Shown here: in pieces, positions 50,977-62,231 of the stretch
Numbering within the stretch: position 1 is the first letter of the stretch
Layout: each line of letters starts with the position of its first letter
Source of the DNA: Trametopsis cervina
Taxonomy: Eukaryota; Basidiomycota; Agaricomycetes; Polyporales; Irpicaceae
DNA length: 64,000 nucleotides
Direction of reading: 5' to 3'
NCBI GenBank assembly: GCA_022385755.1
Contig: MU278356.1
Span: 124,001 to 188,000 of the forward strand
Notes under the pieces: model-generated
What the model saw: the letters and a program-made list of their open reading frames with translations, nothing else
Told to the model about the DNA's origin: nothing
The model's database searches: none
Made by a program: the position numbers and the translations under genes

Positions 50977-52759
50977 ATGAGTGATCTCAAAGCCACAGTC
51001 CAAAGCGCTCACAACGGCTTTCAAGTCGTAGGACACGAGTCTATAAGCTACGGCGAGTTCATTCATATTCCTGCTTGATTGACCTGCCTGACTGTCGTAA
51101 CAGGCTTCAAGTTCGTTGACAACGTCTTTGATGTGAAGCACGATCATCTTGCTTCCATATTCAAACCCTGGAAGCGCGTGCTGCTCGTCAGTGACGCGAC
51201 TGTCAGCGGCCACTACTCCAAGCACTGGGAGGCCTATTTCGCCCACCATGGCATCACGTTGACTAGCTTCATCATGGCTGGAGGCGAGAAGAATAAGACC
51301 ATGACTACCATGCTCTCTATTGTCGACGCTATGAACGAGTTTGGTATCGTTCGAAAGGAACCAGTCCTTGTCGTTGGTGGAGGGTATGTCTATGGCTCAT
51401 CCCATGTCTCGAGAACAGCACTAATGCGTACCTTTATAGGCTATGCACAGACGTCACCGGATACGCTTGCGCATCGTACAGGCGGACCACCAATTTCATC
51501 AGAGTGCCTACCACACTCATCGGCTTGATAGATGCTTCCGTCTCTATCAAAGGTACTTGACGTTGTCTTTCAACGTATTTCCTACCGCTAACATTAAGAA
51601 AAGTGGGTATCAACCACGGTAGTCTCAAGAATCGCCTCGGGGCCTATCATGCTCCTTTGATGACCTTCCTTGACTTCAACATGCTTCGTACTTTACCGGA
51701 AGGACAGGTTCGTAACGGCTTTGCGGGTGAGTTGTTGATCCGCTAAGACAATCATTCATATTGCTCATATTCTACAGAGCTGATGAAGATATCTTCTTGT
51801 GCCGACAAACGTACCTGGGAATTGCTTGTTCAGAATGGTGAAGCGCTCATCGAAAGCCGTTTTGGCCGTGCCGATGGAGCTGTTCCCGAGCTGAAGGCTA
51901 TCGCCGACGAGATTTGTTGGCGGGGTATCAAGGTTATGCTCGATGTGAGTCGCCTACGCCCGTACATAAACGCCTTTCGTTGATTGTTCTGGTAGCTGGA
52001 GTCGCCGAACTTGCACGAGATAGGCCTGGACCGTGTTATTGCTTTTGGCCACACTCTATCGCCTACACTTGAGCTTTCACCAGTCATCCCTCTTCGTCAT
52101 GGACATGCAGTATGTTTATCGAGAGCGCTCCCTATATGCTGACTGATTGTCGTTCTAGATCAACATAGACATGTCCTACTTCATCACGGTTGCTTGGCAG
52201 AGAGGACATCTCACCGAGGCTGAGAGGGACGAATACCATTCGCTATCTCACCGCGTTGGTCTTTCCATGGACCATGAACTGTTCACTGAGAGTATGATAC
52301 GTGAAGGCACTGAAGCTATCCTGTAAGTTCTCATTCCTTGTGTTGACTTTCCGCTGAATTTGCACCAGGAAAACTCGGGATAACAAGCAACGCTTTGCTG
52401 TTCCGTCTCCTTACGGAACCTGCAGGTTCATCAACGACGCCACGTATGAAGAGCTTTTTGCTACCTTGAAAATTCACAAGGAGCTCATCAAGAGTAAGTA
52501 TGGCTCTGGAAATGGGAAGGAGGTAAAACACCTATTGCATGCAGGCAAACGCAGATTCTCATATTGTCGTGTCATATAGGCCTACGTCGACTACGGCGAC
52601 CTTGGCATGGATCCTGAAATGCTGCGAAACGGCTCCCACGCAGCTTATGGAATGAACGGAAAAGCGAATGGGGCCAAGGCGCTCAACCTTCATGCGATCC
52701 CCGCTATCGTGGCCGAAACTCTACAGAGGCAGGTTGAGACGATATCTGCTTCTGCATAG
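50977..52759 (+). CDS. Sugar-phosphate cyclase of the dehydroquinate-synthase superfamily (EEVS or DDGS type)
   Basis: Enz- ymes of this group cyclise sedoheptulose 7-phosphate to C7 cyclitols: 2-epi-5-epi-valiolone (toward gadusol or C7N aminocyclitols) or desmethyl-4-deoxygadusol (toward mycosporines). Nine exons (50977-51052, 51104-51383, 51440-51552, 51604-51726, 51778-51944, 51996-52109, 52159-52322, 52369-52522, 52580-52759) sum to 456 residues. Landmarks: NAD-binding [34 protein letters not shown], the metal-site Glu in GFAELMKIS, and His ligands in [10 protein letters not shown] and LRHGHAINIDM. It is a stand-alone protein, not the AROM fusion that fungi use for dehydroquinate. Intron 1 appears to have a GC donor (GCGAGT), the only join giving SYGFKFVDN. 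EEVS and DDGS cannot be separated by eye. Confidence 0.9.
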
Positions 52760-53125
52760 GCGGCAGAATTTCTTTCAGTATCCATGATTTCCTAGCTCGT
52801 CGAAACTATCGGCCTAATTAACTTGAGTATCTGTTCGTAGAGCATAGGAACAACCGATCGTGCCAAAGAGTGCTTGAGGCCCGCTAATTTTGTGTACTTG
52901 TAGCGCGGGTGAATCATGAAATCCGTAGTATATCTGTCATTGTATCAATTTCAAAACATCTAGTGAATCAAAAGAACGTTTGTGGCTTTTCGAGCATGTA
53001 AATATACAAAGTCAAGTGACGTTGAAGTGTGAACACAGCGGAACCAGGGGTCCCTGCACGTGATAGACACGCTTTGGTGAACAGACCCCAGTCAGCGCGC
53101 GTCCCTTCAAGACCGTGACCGCGAT
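52760..53125. other. Cyclase 3' flank and NNF1 promoter
   Basis: 366 bases with no recognisable gene. Confidence 0.6.
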
Positions 53126-53952
53126 ATGGCCGCGACCGTATCCGCAAGCAAACGATGGACCCATTTTCACTCTGCTCTGCAGCTTGCCATTCAACGCTCA
53201 GGGCACAAATGGACGTGAGTTGCTATATAATATGGCCTTGGACATCTCCGTAACACATAAATCTGTTAGGTATGAAGACTTCGCGGAGTGTTTCTCGTTA
53301 TGGTGTGAGGAAGAGCCTGACTCTTCGTCTTCCGTGTGTAGCACCATTGCCAACCACCTCGAATCTTCTATATCGGTGCGTTTTAATCTACTGTCTTTGG
53401 TTCTGGTTCTGTCATGAGCCTTACCCGGCACATGAAACAGAAAGGATGTGAAGACCTGCTGGCCAAGATGGAGGTCAAGCCAAATGTTGATAGGCTTCAC
53501 GCCGTGATTATGGACGCTAGGGCACGTAAGAAAGCGGGATATACGGGGAAAGATATATGGAGGGAGGAATTGCTGCCCAGTGCTGCTGCACGGGCAAGAA
53601 TCATACCTACACTCAAATCTGAACGGGATCGCCTGAAGGCCCAGCTCGAGGAGGTTCGTCTCATGGATGACTAGACCTTATTGTTCTGACTGATTACATG
53701 CAGCTAGACCAGCGCAACAGAATTCTGCAGGCTGAGATGCAGGCAAATGTCAAGATTAAAGAGGAGGCCGATAATGAAAGCTACCGTCTACTGGACACTT
53801 TAGACGCAGTAAGCGATACACTCTGATCCCTGCCTTTTCCATAGGCGCTGATGATTGCAAAGGCTCTTTCGCAGTGGGATGATGTCCCTATCGAAGACAT
53901 CCAATCATGGACTTTACAAACAGCCGAGTCAATAAACAGCAGCTCCCTGTGA
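53126..53952 (+). CDS. NNF1: Kinetochore MIND/Mis12 complex subunit Nnf1
   Basis: Nnf1 pairs with Mis12/Mtw1 in the four-subunit complex linking inner centromere to the Ndc80 microtubule coupler. Exons 53126-53214, 53270-53375, 53441-53653, 53704-53808 and 53845-53952 sum to 206 residues, right for the family. The N-terminal head reads KRWTHFHSALQLAIQRSGHK, WTYEDFAECF and IMDARARKKAG. Long helices follow (LKSERDRLKAQLEELDQRNR) and the ending WDDVPIEDIQSWTLQTAESI is a good family match. Intron 4 (53809-53844) is only 36 nt, with GTAAGC, a CTGAT branch-like site and TAG; reading through it meets a stop, so it must be removed. It converges on SFM1 with 97 bp between stops. Confidence 0.9.
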
Positions 53953-54049
53953 CCGCTGTTTGGGTATTTGTATATTCTGCCGGACCAGTATCATCTCGAT
54001 GTCTGTATACTACATGTATTCTCATAGTTAATTTTCAGGGTGCTCTTCT

Positions 54050-55069
54050 CAGAACTCGAAGCTCTTATTCAAGTCGTCATGCAAATGCTCACGCATTCCA
54101 GGTGGGAGAAGCGGGTCCCCATTCACTGAAATGTAACCTTCAGGGAGTCATCAGTAGTTTCGAAACAGCCAAGCACACCAAAGACTACGTACGGAACGGC
54201 ATCTCCACACTTTCTTTAGCATTGAAAACAATCGTTGGGAAATCCTGATCACAACGAATGTCAATACTGGTAGAGGCATCGACAAGAACGCAACGCTGAA
54301 CTGACAACATAAGGTATCTTGGAGAGAGATGCTGATTATGTTTATCTATCATTAGTGCTATGGGAAAGCTTTACGTGCACTCACTTTTGTCCTCGACCAC
54401 GAGTTTACTCACGCCGAGAGCTGTGTCAGTCGTCATCTGCACGGAGTCTAGATGACGAGAGGGGAAACCCAGGGCACGTAGTTCAGATGTTCGATCACGT
54501 GGGGGATCGTCCCCTGAGAATCCTCAGCATCCTGCTTGCCAGTGGATCGCAAAGTCCTTACCTAGAATCCCCTGCAGAGAAGAAATGAACGGGTTTCTTC
54601 GTGTTATCCGGGAAGACTTACCCCAAAAAGAAACCAGGAGAAGCGACCATCTCCGTCCTCTGGTGACAACGGTTTCTCTGCTTTAGGATCAAGGAGACAA
54701 ACTTTCTCCAGCGGGATGCCCTTTACTTTCATGAGTTCCAAAACACCTTCAAGGTGGGCGGATGCAGGGGCGCCACCAGGGTTGGAGAATAACGAAGTCA
54801 AGGTTTTGCACGAAGACTGCGAGAGATGTGTGAAATGGACCTCCGATTTTTCTCCTGCTAGGGTCCGCATGTGCTATCCAACGAGGACACATGTTATTTT
54901 TGATCTTCGCGACGGAAGAAACGCTTGACCTTGTATTCTAATTCCACCCAGGGCGGTATAGCTCGGGAAGTATCCTCATCTTCTTCCATGTGTTCTGATA
55001 TGTATATATAAGTGGAAGCATGTATTGCAACATAGAATGTTACGTACCTATCACGTAGCTGAAACCCAT
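54050..55069 (-). CDS. SFM1: SPOUT protein-arginine methyltransferase Sfm1
   Basis: In yeast Sfm1 methylates an arginine of ribosomal protein Rps3; it belongs to the trefoil-knot SPOUT class. I read eight exons from ATG 55069 to stop 54050. Exon 1 is 22 nt and joins to give MGFSYVIEHMEED, the conserved family start; starting at the ATG at 54989 instead would lose it. Further motifs are PPWVELEYKHM, SWFLFGGILGDDPPRDRTSELR, SVQMTTDTALGVSKLVVEDK, LSKIPYVDFPT and SVEMPF. Exon 4 (54562-54571) is a 10-nt microexon coding the middle of GGILG. The gene is divergent from the coiled-coil gene at 55283 (213 bp apart). Confidence 0.9.
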
Positions 55070-55282
55070 CTGAGCGGGCTTGATGTCGTTTGGAATTAAG
55101 GCAGAGCAAAGACAAACCTGCGCCTACAAATAACTTCGTTCAACCTCTTTACTTTGATTGATCTGATCGGCAGTTCCCGACGTGCCTCATCTCTCGCCTT
55201 CTTCACTGCAGCTGCTCTCTCTATCTTTTCAGCCTACTTGCTACTCTCTCGTCTGTGTCTTTACTTCCGGAAGTCAAGAAAC

Positions 55283-57085
55283 ATGTCAGCATCGCTCTTG
55301 GGCTCTGGTGATAGCCCTCACTCTGGACAGCTCAGCCGTTCCGCATCTGCTACTAACGCGTTATGGGGTCATCTCCTGCACCACAAGTCGCATACATCTA
55401 CGATGACAAAGAATAGTCGAATACAGAAGGACGTTCTACCCCCTATAGGACCTGTTGACAAGGCTGGGACGTCTGTCCGAATGCTCTTGCACGACACACA
55501 AGCTATGCTAGAGAAGTTCTCTACTCGAGTTGATAACCTCGGACTCGAGGTTGAGAGCTCGAGGAAGGAAGTTGCTACTTCGCACAAAGTATTTCAACAT
55601 GGTCATGAAAAGCTCATCCAAGAACAAATAGACCTCGGTGTGTGATAAGCGCATATATCCAATGTATTTTATTATCGAACCGCCAAACTGTCTATCCCGT
55701 GATTGCCTGCAGTCAATCGATGTCAGACACAGATCCAAAGGACTCTGGGTACGCCCGCTCAAGATTCGAGCGTTATAGAACTTCAGCAAGAAACTCGCTC
55801 CGTGAGCACGAGACTGGACGCAATGGACAGACGTATTGATGCTATACAAATGGTGTGACATATATTCAATGGCTCTTTTACATGCGTTGATTGATCGGCA
55901 TTAGCTGGGACAGACAACTCTTCAAGCTTTGCAAGTGCTGACGGAACAACAGGGGAAGCTTCTGACCTCGCTCACCCCCGTAGCGCCACTAATCCAGGCT
56001 ATACCTCTTCATATTGACTCTGCGAAGAACGATCTCAAGGAATCCATTCGTGAGGCTAGCAAGCTAACGGATGGGCTACGCGATGATATTTCCAAACTCA
56101 AGACCGAGGTGTTGGGCTCCGTCTCACTTGTTCTCAGCAACACGCAGCGCGCTCCTCTGTGTCAAGTTCCGTTGTCACCAGTCTCATCGCCATCTAGCTC
56201 CTTCCCGAGGAAGAGACAAAGAACAATGGAAACTTCCACATATCAATCTGGCCCGCGAAGCCTTCTCACCCCGTCACAAACAGTCGATAATAAGGCTCCA
56301 TCTGCTATTGCAAGCTCCACGAAACGTTCAAGTCCCTCACCGATATCTGCGGAACTCTCCAAGCCGCGCGTGGAAGATTTTGGAAGAGACCTGGGCGGCT
56401 GCTCTCAACTGGATGGCTCTCAACTGATCCTTACTGATATACCTATCACCTCGGACTCGGGAGTGTTGGAGCAGCCAAACCATTCCAGCCCCACAGATCT
56501 CACCCTTCCGTCTGGACAAGTTTCCCAAACATCGCAACAACCCAATCAACCGGACTTCGCGGTAGACCTACCATTGGCGGAGAATACTGACCGGTCCGCA
56601 TCTGTCTTGCCCTCTGGCGTTTGCTCCCCTTCAACCACTCCGACCCCGACGTCTTTCCCTGGAATGCCGGTCCTTGGGGCGACACATCTGACATCACTCT
56701 CACCTTCTGCGTTTGACCGTTTACAACGATCTCATGTGGGATTCACATCCAATGTAGCGGTCAAAGATGAACAACCGGTCTCTGACTTCCAACGCGTCCA
56801 ATCTTCTGATCTTGTCCTGGATCTCAATAACCTCCAGAGCTCAGCAACAAAAGTGGTCACCAAATCCGCGGCACCGGCGTTCAAGGCATCTGACCAGAAT
56901 AGACCGATCAGTCTCAAAGAGCGTCGCGCTCGCGATGTCTTCCCTGAGTTTTCTACGGTACGCGTTTCCCCTGACGAAGCCGTAATAATAACAACTGACA
57001 GAGATACAAACAGCGCGACGCAGGCAAACGTTTTATCTCAGTCGATGATATGGATGAGGACGAACTAGATGGAGAGCTCATTTGA
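55283..57085 (+). CDS. Coiled-coil protein of unknown function
   Basis: Exons 55283-55637, 55713-55852, 55905-56957 and 57002-57085 sum to 543 residues. I do not recognise the family. Residues about 50-200 are predicted by eye to be a long coiled coil (VRMLLHDTQAMLEKFSTRVDNL, ETRSVSTRLDAMDRRIDAIQM, SAKNDLKESIREASKLTDGL). The remaining 300 residues are Ser/Pro/Thr-rich and disordered, with a basic KRQR near residue 215 and a short conserved-looking C-terminus (RYKQRDAGKRFISVDDMDEDELDGELI split across its last intron). Such a plan, in an area rich in nuclear genes (NNF1, NUP85), would suit a meiotic axis or Mer2-type protein, but this is only a guess from layout. Confidence 0.75.
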
Positions 57086-57200
57086 CGTATTCAATGCGAT
57101 TCTTATTCCTGATGCTTTGTGCATGGGGAATGGTGCGGCAGCTAGACAACTTTCTGTGAAATTATACGACACATACTGTTACAGAAAGCATGGTTATAAT

Positions 57201-59904
57201 TCAAAACCCGACAACTCCTGTTGAGCGACCACCGACACCAATGGCACTACAACGAGCGTAGTACTTCGCCAGTGCCAGTCGAACAATCTGTAAGCGCTGA
57301 AGTGCATGTTTTTCGTCCTTGCCCTTTGTAGTCCTAGCCACCATTGCCAAATAATCAGGACCTGCTCCCTGCGACGCCCGTGTACTTATTTCCTCTAGCT
57401 TGGTTAAAAGCAAATACACGTCGTCTGATGTGAATAACAGTTCATCTCCTAAAGCTGCAAGTGAGATGAAAGCCGTGACTGATGACAGAGTGATGCCCAC
57501 CGTGTTGCAAAAGGTCTACGGAGTCTGACAGGATTACTGCCCACCAAGATTTCGGTGCGATGTCGTCTTTGAGCATAGAAATGAGATCAACAGCCGCGTC
57601 TTGCATTTCACCGTTCAAGCGTCGCTGGTGGAATTCGGCAAAACGGACCGCGAACATAAGACGATAAATGAACACGCCATTTGCGACTGAGCTCTGTTGC
57701 CGGCGCAAACTCTGTAGTGATGGGGCAATGTTTGCGACCAGACGGGCAAAGTTTGCGGGTCCTGGACACACATAGATTATGTCAGCGTGTTGGCCACAAT
57801 GAACGCTGGATTTTACGAGAAGGATTGCTAGGCATTACCTTCGATCAAATACTCATCCAAAACGCGGTCAACAATCCGACCAAGACCGGGCCAGTCTTCG
57901 GCAGATGATGAATATGCCACCGCGAGACCATATTCCTTCTCGGTCAGGAATGTTCGCGCGGCAATCTATGGAACACGATCAGTGTGTCTACTTCGAGTAA
58001 TTAGCTTAGAGACTGACTTTGCAAATCACTCGGCGAGCAGCCTCGCGTTGGTGATGGTGACATGAGGCGTTCACTTCCTTTAGTACACCCGCCAAATCTC
58101 CTGCTCGAATCCTTGATGCTTCTTCGTCAGTTGTGCCATCGCGGGCTTGGGATCTTAGTTGCAAAGGTATTCGCATCAACACTTGGTCAGCCATCTCCTT
58201 TCCTATATCACCACAACTACACAAGTAGTCCACGGTTAGCCGCCACAAGCCAGGGTCGGAGTGGAGATATTCCGCATAAGATAAGACGTATTGCTGACGG
58301 AGGGAGAGACCAGAGCTTAGGTACGAGATTAGGACAGTACATACACATGATGATGTCAGAACTCACTCATCGGACTCTCGGTCAATCAACTCCAGAGGCT
58401 CCATGGCATCTGCAAGATGCGCTGACAACCAGGTATCGAGTTCAGATGCCCGTGAGAGGACTTGATTTGGCTTTCCCAGCATTAGCAGTGAGTGAATGAC
58501 ATCCTCTAAGTTTGTTGGATCCGGTGGCATCTCGTCAAGAATCTGTACCACAACGTCACTGAGAAATCTATGAGATGTGATGGTCGACGAACATAAGATT
58601 TGGCTTACGGTAGATCCTGTCGCCTGAGTCGAGGATCAACAAAGATGCCCCATGCAACACACACTTCCTTCCAGTCAGCTCCAAGATCAGTGCATAGTTT
58701 TTTTAGAACCTCTGCTCTGCCTTCCAGTATGGAGACCAAATCACTGAAACGATCCCACCAGTTATCAAATCCGTCGTCCCGACCGTCTTCGGGGACGTAG
58801 TCAAGCTCAATCCGCAGGGTCTTGACTTTGTCTTTCCATCGTCTGGACGCTATGGCGAAATCGCGCTCTGAATTGAACTGATGCAGCCGTGGATGATTCG
58901 TCAATAGAGGGACAAGATGCTCCGACAGCCTTTGTAGATGCTCCGATGGGTGTTTTGATAACCGTTCTAGAAAGAATGCCGATGCTTTCGACAAACCACG
59001 TAGAGTAGCTCTGGACACCTTCTCAATATATGAAATATAGCACTGCTACCGAGTCACTCACCGGGCGAGATATGGCCAGAAGGTTTCATCTTCCCAAGGT
59101 CGCTCCAGAGAACTAAGATGGACTCCCTCCTCGGTGGACGGCTCGATATAGTGAGTGTTTAACCAGTCCATGAGTTCATCCCCCACGGGCGCGTCTTCGT
59201 ACCCGCTATCCGGAAGGTAAAGTACAGTGAAAAGCGAAAAACATGTGTACAGCTTGCGATAGTGGTCTGGCTCGAGGTGCAGAGGCTCTTCTCGAGACTC
59301 GTTCCGCTGTATCCATGGTCAGTGGAGTTCCATGCAATATATGCAGCTCCACGTACCGAAGAATATGCCCAACATTCCTTGCAAAAGTTGCTGTAGTCAA
59401 TGCTCAACTTCCGAATCAGTTGTTGTATCTGGTCATTACGAAGGCTATCCTTTTGTTAGCGGAAGAGTAGCGGAGGATTCTATTCAGTACGCACAGCTCA
59501 GGTTCCTTTGTCTTTGCGACCGTGACAAGATTCTGGAGCGCAGCAAAGACAACTGAAGAGTCGGAAATAAACTATAGAAGCATAAGCCAAGGTATCAAGA
59601 ACACCAGCTTTACGTACCGTTCTTCGCTCCGACGTCGGGGGTCTCTCGCCAATAGCAGTATATACCAGTTGCTCCTTAGGATGTCCAGTTTTCGAAGCGC
59701 GAGAGTCTGCCTTTCTAGAGTTAGCTTATAAGACCCCATATGTCAGATCGATTTGTGACATACATTAGGAGCAGCATGTATAGCTATTGAGTCGTCGCGA
59801 GGAGAGGCTGCAAGAGAGAGGGTGCGACCTGAACCTTCGAAATCGCGCGATGCATCTCCTTCGAAGAGAGGTGGTGTTAGATAGGAGAGGCCGGTTTGTG
59901 ACAT
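57201..59904 (-). CDS. NUP85: Nucleoporin Nup85
   Basis: A scaffold subunit of the nuclear pore Y-complex. About a dozen exons run from ATG 59904 to stop 57201. The N-terminus (MSQTGLSYLTPPLFEGDA) is family-like; exons then join to ERRTVRKAVVFAALQNLV, IDYSNFCKECWAYSS, RPWEDETFWPYL, ALRNGL-type helices and the crown alpha-solenoid: WKEVCVAWGIFVDPRLRRQDL, LWRLTVDYL, AARRVICK, WPGLGRIVDRVLDEYL. The C-terminus LALAKYYARCSAIGVGG fits Nup85. The start and the first two introns are less certain than the rest. Confidence 0.85.
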
Positions 59905-62231
59905 GTAGGGCGGTAGAAGTGTCCACCAGCCGATCCAGGAGGTTATAGGCTGAAATGGCCAAAAGATCGGTGGCGCTCTACGTTCGCGAGTTTGGAATCA
60001 CGTGATACGTGACAGTCGCGTACAGGTGACAAAGCGCGCTATGTCACGACGCCGCTTTGTCTTGTGCTACCACTGTGCTATGCTGCGCTACTCATGCTAT
60101 GCTGTGTGGTATCACATCACCCATGTATCGATACAAAGGCTGAAGTTCTATAGCTACGGATGTTAAGCTGGGGGCTCTTCATTCAGTGCTGGCGGCATCC
60201 TCACGTCGTCCATAGGTGAGTAGAGAACAGCTCGATTATCAACAGGATTTATACGCTACTGACAAGATACATATTAACGAGTAGAGAGAGAAAAGAGCTA
60301 ATCATGATGCTGGTACTATATGATGCGATGCGACTACAAAAGGTATGTACGCTACTAACAGCCTGAGATCAATATACAAGATAAACACTACAGTACTGAT
60401 AAGATCAGGTTGGATACAAACGATATATGCTACAGTGAGTGTTCGGATCACTATGCCATAGAGTCCGCGCTGATCCCGTTCATGTTTGAATGAGTAGGGA
60501 TCAGGACCGCATTCTCGTGCATTATGCGCAACGGGAACAAGGCGTCGGACGTTTGTCCGTGACGAGTCGTTGCTCAGGTCCCAAGCTAGGTAAGTGAGAT
60601 AAGCGAATGTTCACTGAAGGAAGATTTTATTCAGCATACCTCATCTGACAACCAGTGGAGGCGCAAGTGTGCGGCGGAGCCCTACCGTGTTTCTGGCTCA
60701 ATCTGCACCTCTCACTGTTGCAGTCAACCTGAAGAACAACGTGAGTATGTGATCGTCTAAATTTCTCAAACGCTTACTGTCTGCCTCTGAAGCTCCACCT
60801 GGTGGCTGCAGCTGTGCTGGACAAACGTCGCTACGGTAAAGCACATTATGATATAGGTTGATTGGTGTGTGTGGAAACTAGTTGGTGAGTTGCTGAATGT
60901 CTCGGAGGGCTGTAGGTCGTTGTGAACATCTTTGGATTCTACTCCTCCTCATATACGTCGAACAGCGCTCCTGTCGATGGAAGTGGCGAACAACATTAGA
61001 GGGTACAGAGAGGCGCACTGTATAGCGTTGCAACAAACCAGCAGACGTCTTGGGCTACCGGCGTATTGACGAACACAGCGTTGTCACCACCGCACGATGT
61101 CTAAGAGCGCGGCGGACGTAACGGACCCCTCAACTGCCTTATCGGCGCGCATGGGTCAATTCATCGTTGAACCACGAAGCTGCTGTTTGACTCCTGGAAA
61201 ACCAGGTCCGCCAATGGTATCTGAGAGTGAAGCTGGTCCCCAAATTTTATGTGCCTCGTTGCACATCTGTAACCAAAAAGATGTTCCTTGCCTCGAGGAA
61301 CCATCGGTCTTTACAGAGAGACGGGTGTTTTTGAGACTCAGATTCCCAGTCGCAATGATAGCGATGATAGCGCTCCGCTGAGATTGAAGAGCATGTTTGG
61401 GTGGTGCGCTGCAAGGATATGTACATCATTCATCATTCGTAACGCACCGGCTTTGTTACAGTATTTCATGTCTTACATCTTGTGCGTCCTTTCACTATAA
61501 GCAAGGTAGATAGCTTTCAACATAGAGTATGCTTACATTAGCTAGCCGTGATATTCTGTGCTCTGATCAGCCGCGCCGTAACCCAAGGCTGTGTGTGTAT
61601 TTGGCCTCGAAGCTTTGTTGATGACACCGCATCCATCTAGCACTAGATTTGAAAGCGCGCGCTATTGGCGCCGGCCGCTCACCGGGACAGAGGCTCGCTG
61701 TCGTGGTGCTTTCTCCAGTACATAGCCGTCAACCGAGGCCAAAACAATCATGCATACAAATCGTCTCAAATGCCCAGCTTCATGTTTGTGTCTTCCCGCT
61801 GTGAGTAAATCTAGTAGACAACGATCTTGATACCCAGCAGACAGACCCGGTCAAGATTAGCGTGCTAAGTGTGGCGAAGGTCACAAGTAGTTCCGCCGGT
61901 GGTCCGAATACACCACGATGATTCAATAGGTGCGCTTACCTACAAACTCACTCAGATTCAGAGTAAGAACTCCCCTCACAAGAATTGGACGGGGGCCGGC
62001 GGTCTGAGTCTGCGCACTTTATGAGTTTATGTTACCGGGTGCACATACACTGCATACGCTTCCGGCGGCACCAGCCGATGTCTTCAATATGCAACAGGAG
62101 TCCGCCATTCGACAGTGCTGAATATGAACGGCTTGATCATTCCGAATGTCTCGAATACATACTCTCCGTAAAAGCTTACATGAGCAAACCTAATATTTTG
62201 CGGGACGATGATCCGCCCAATTACTACGTGC
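59905..62231. other. 2.3-kb region with no recognisable gene
   Basis: The left end holds the NUP85 promoter, including a CACGTGATACGTGACAG palindrome-rich stretch near 60000. Around 60240-60440 short phrases such as GCTACTGACAAGATA, GCTACTAACA and AGTACTGATAAGAT recur, suggesting decayed repeats. A small Cys-containing frame near 60700-60840 is mentioned below and not called. I see no domain. Confidence 0.5.

Noticed and set aside
60700..60845. Small Cys-rich secreted protein or hydrophobin
   Set aside because: Only a few Cys pairs are visible, with no signal peptide, no proper Cys spacing and no clear start.
61097..61381. 94-codon plus-strand open frame
   Set aside because: No recognisable domain or conserved composition; treated as chance.
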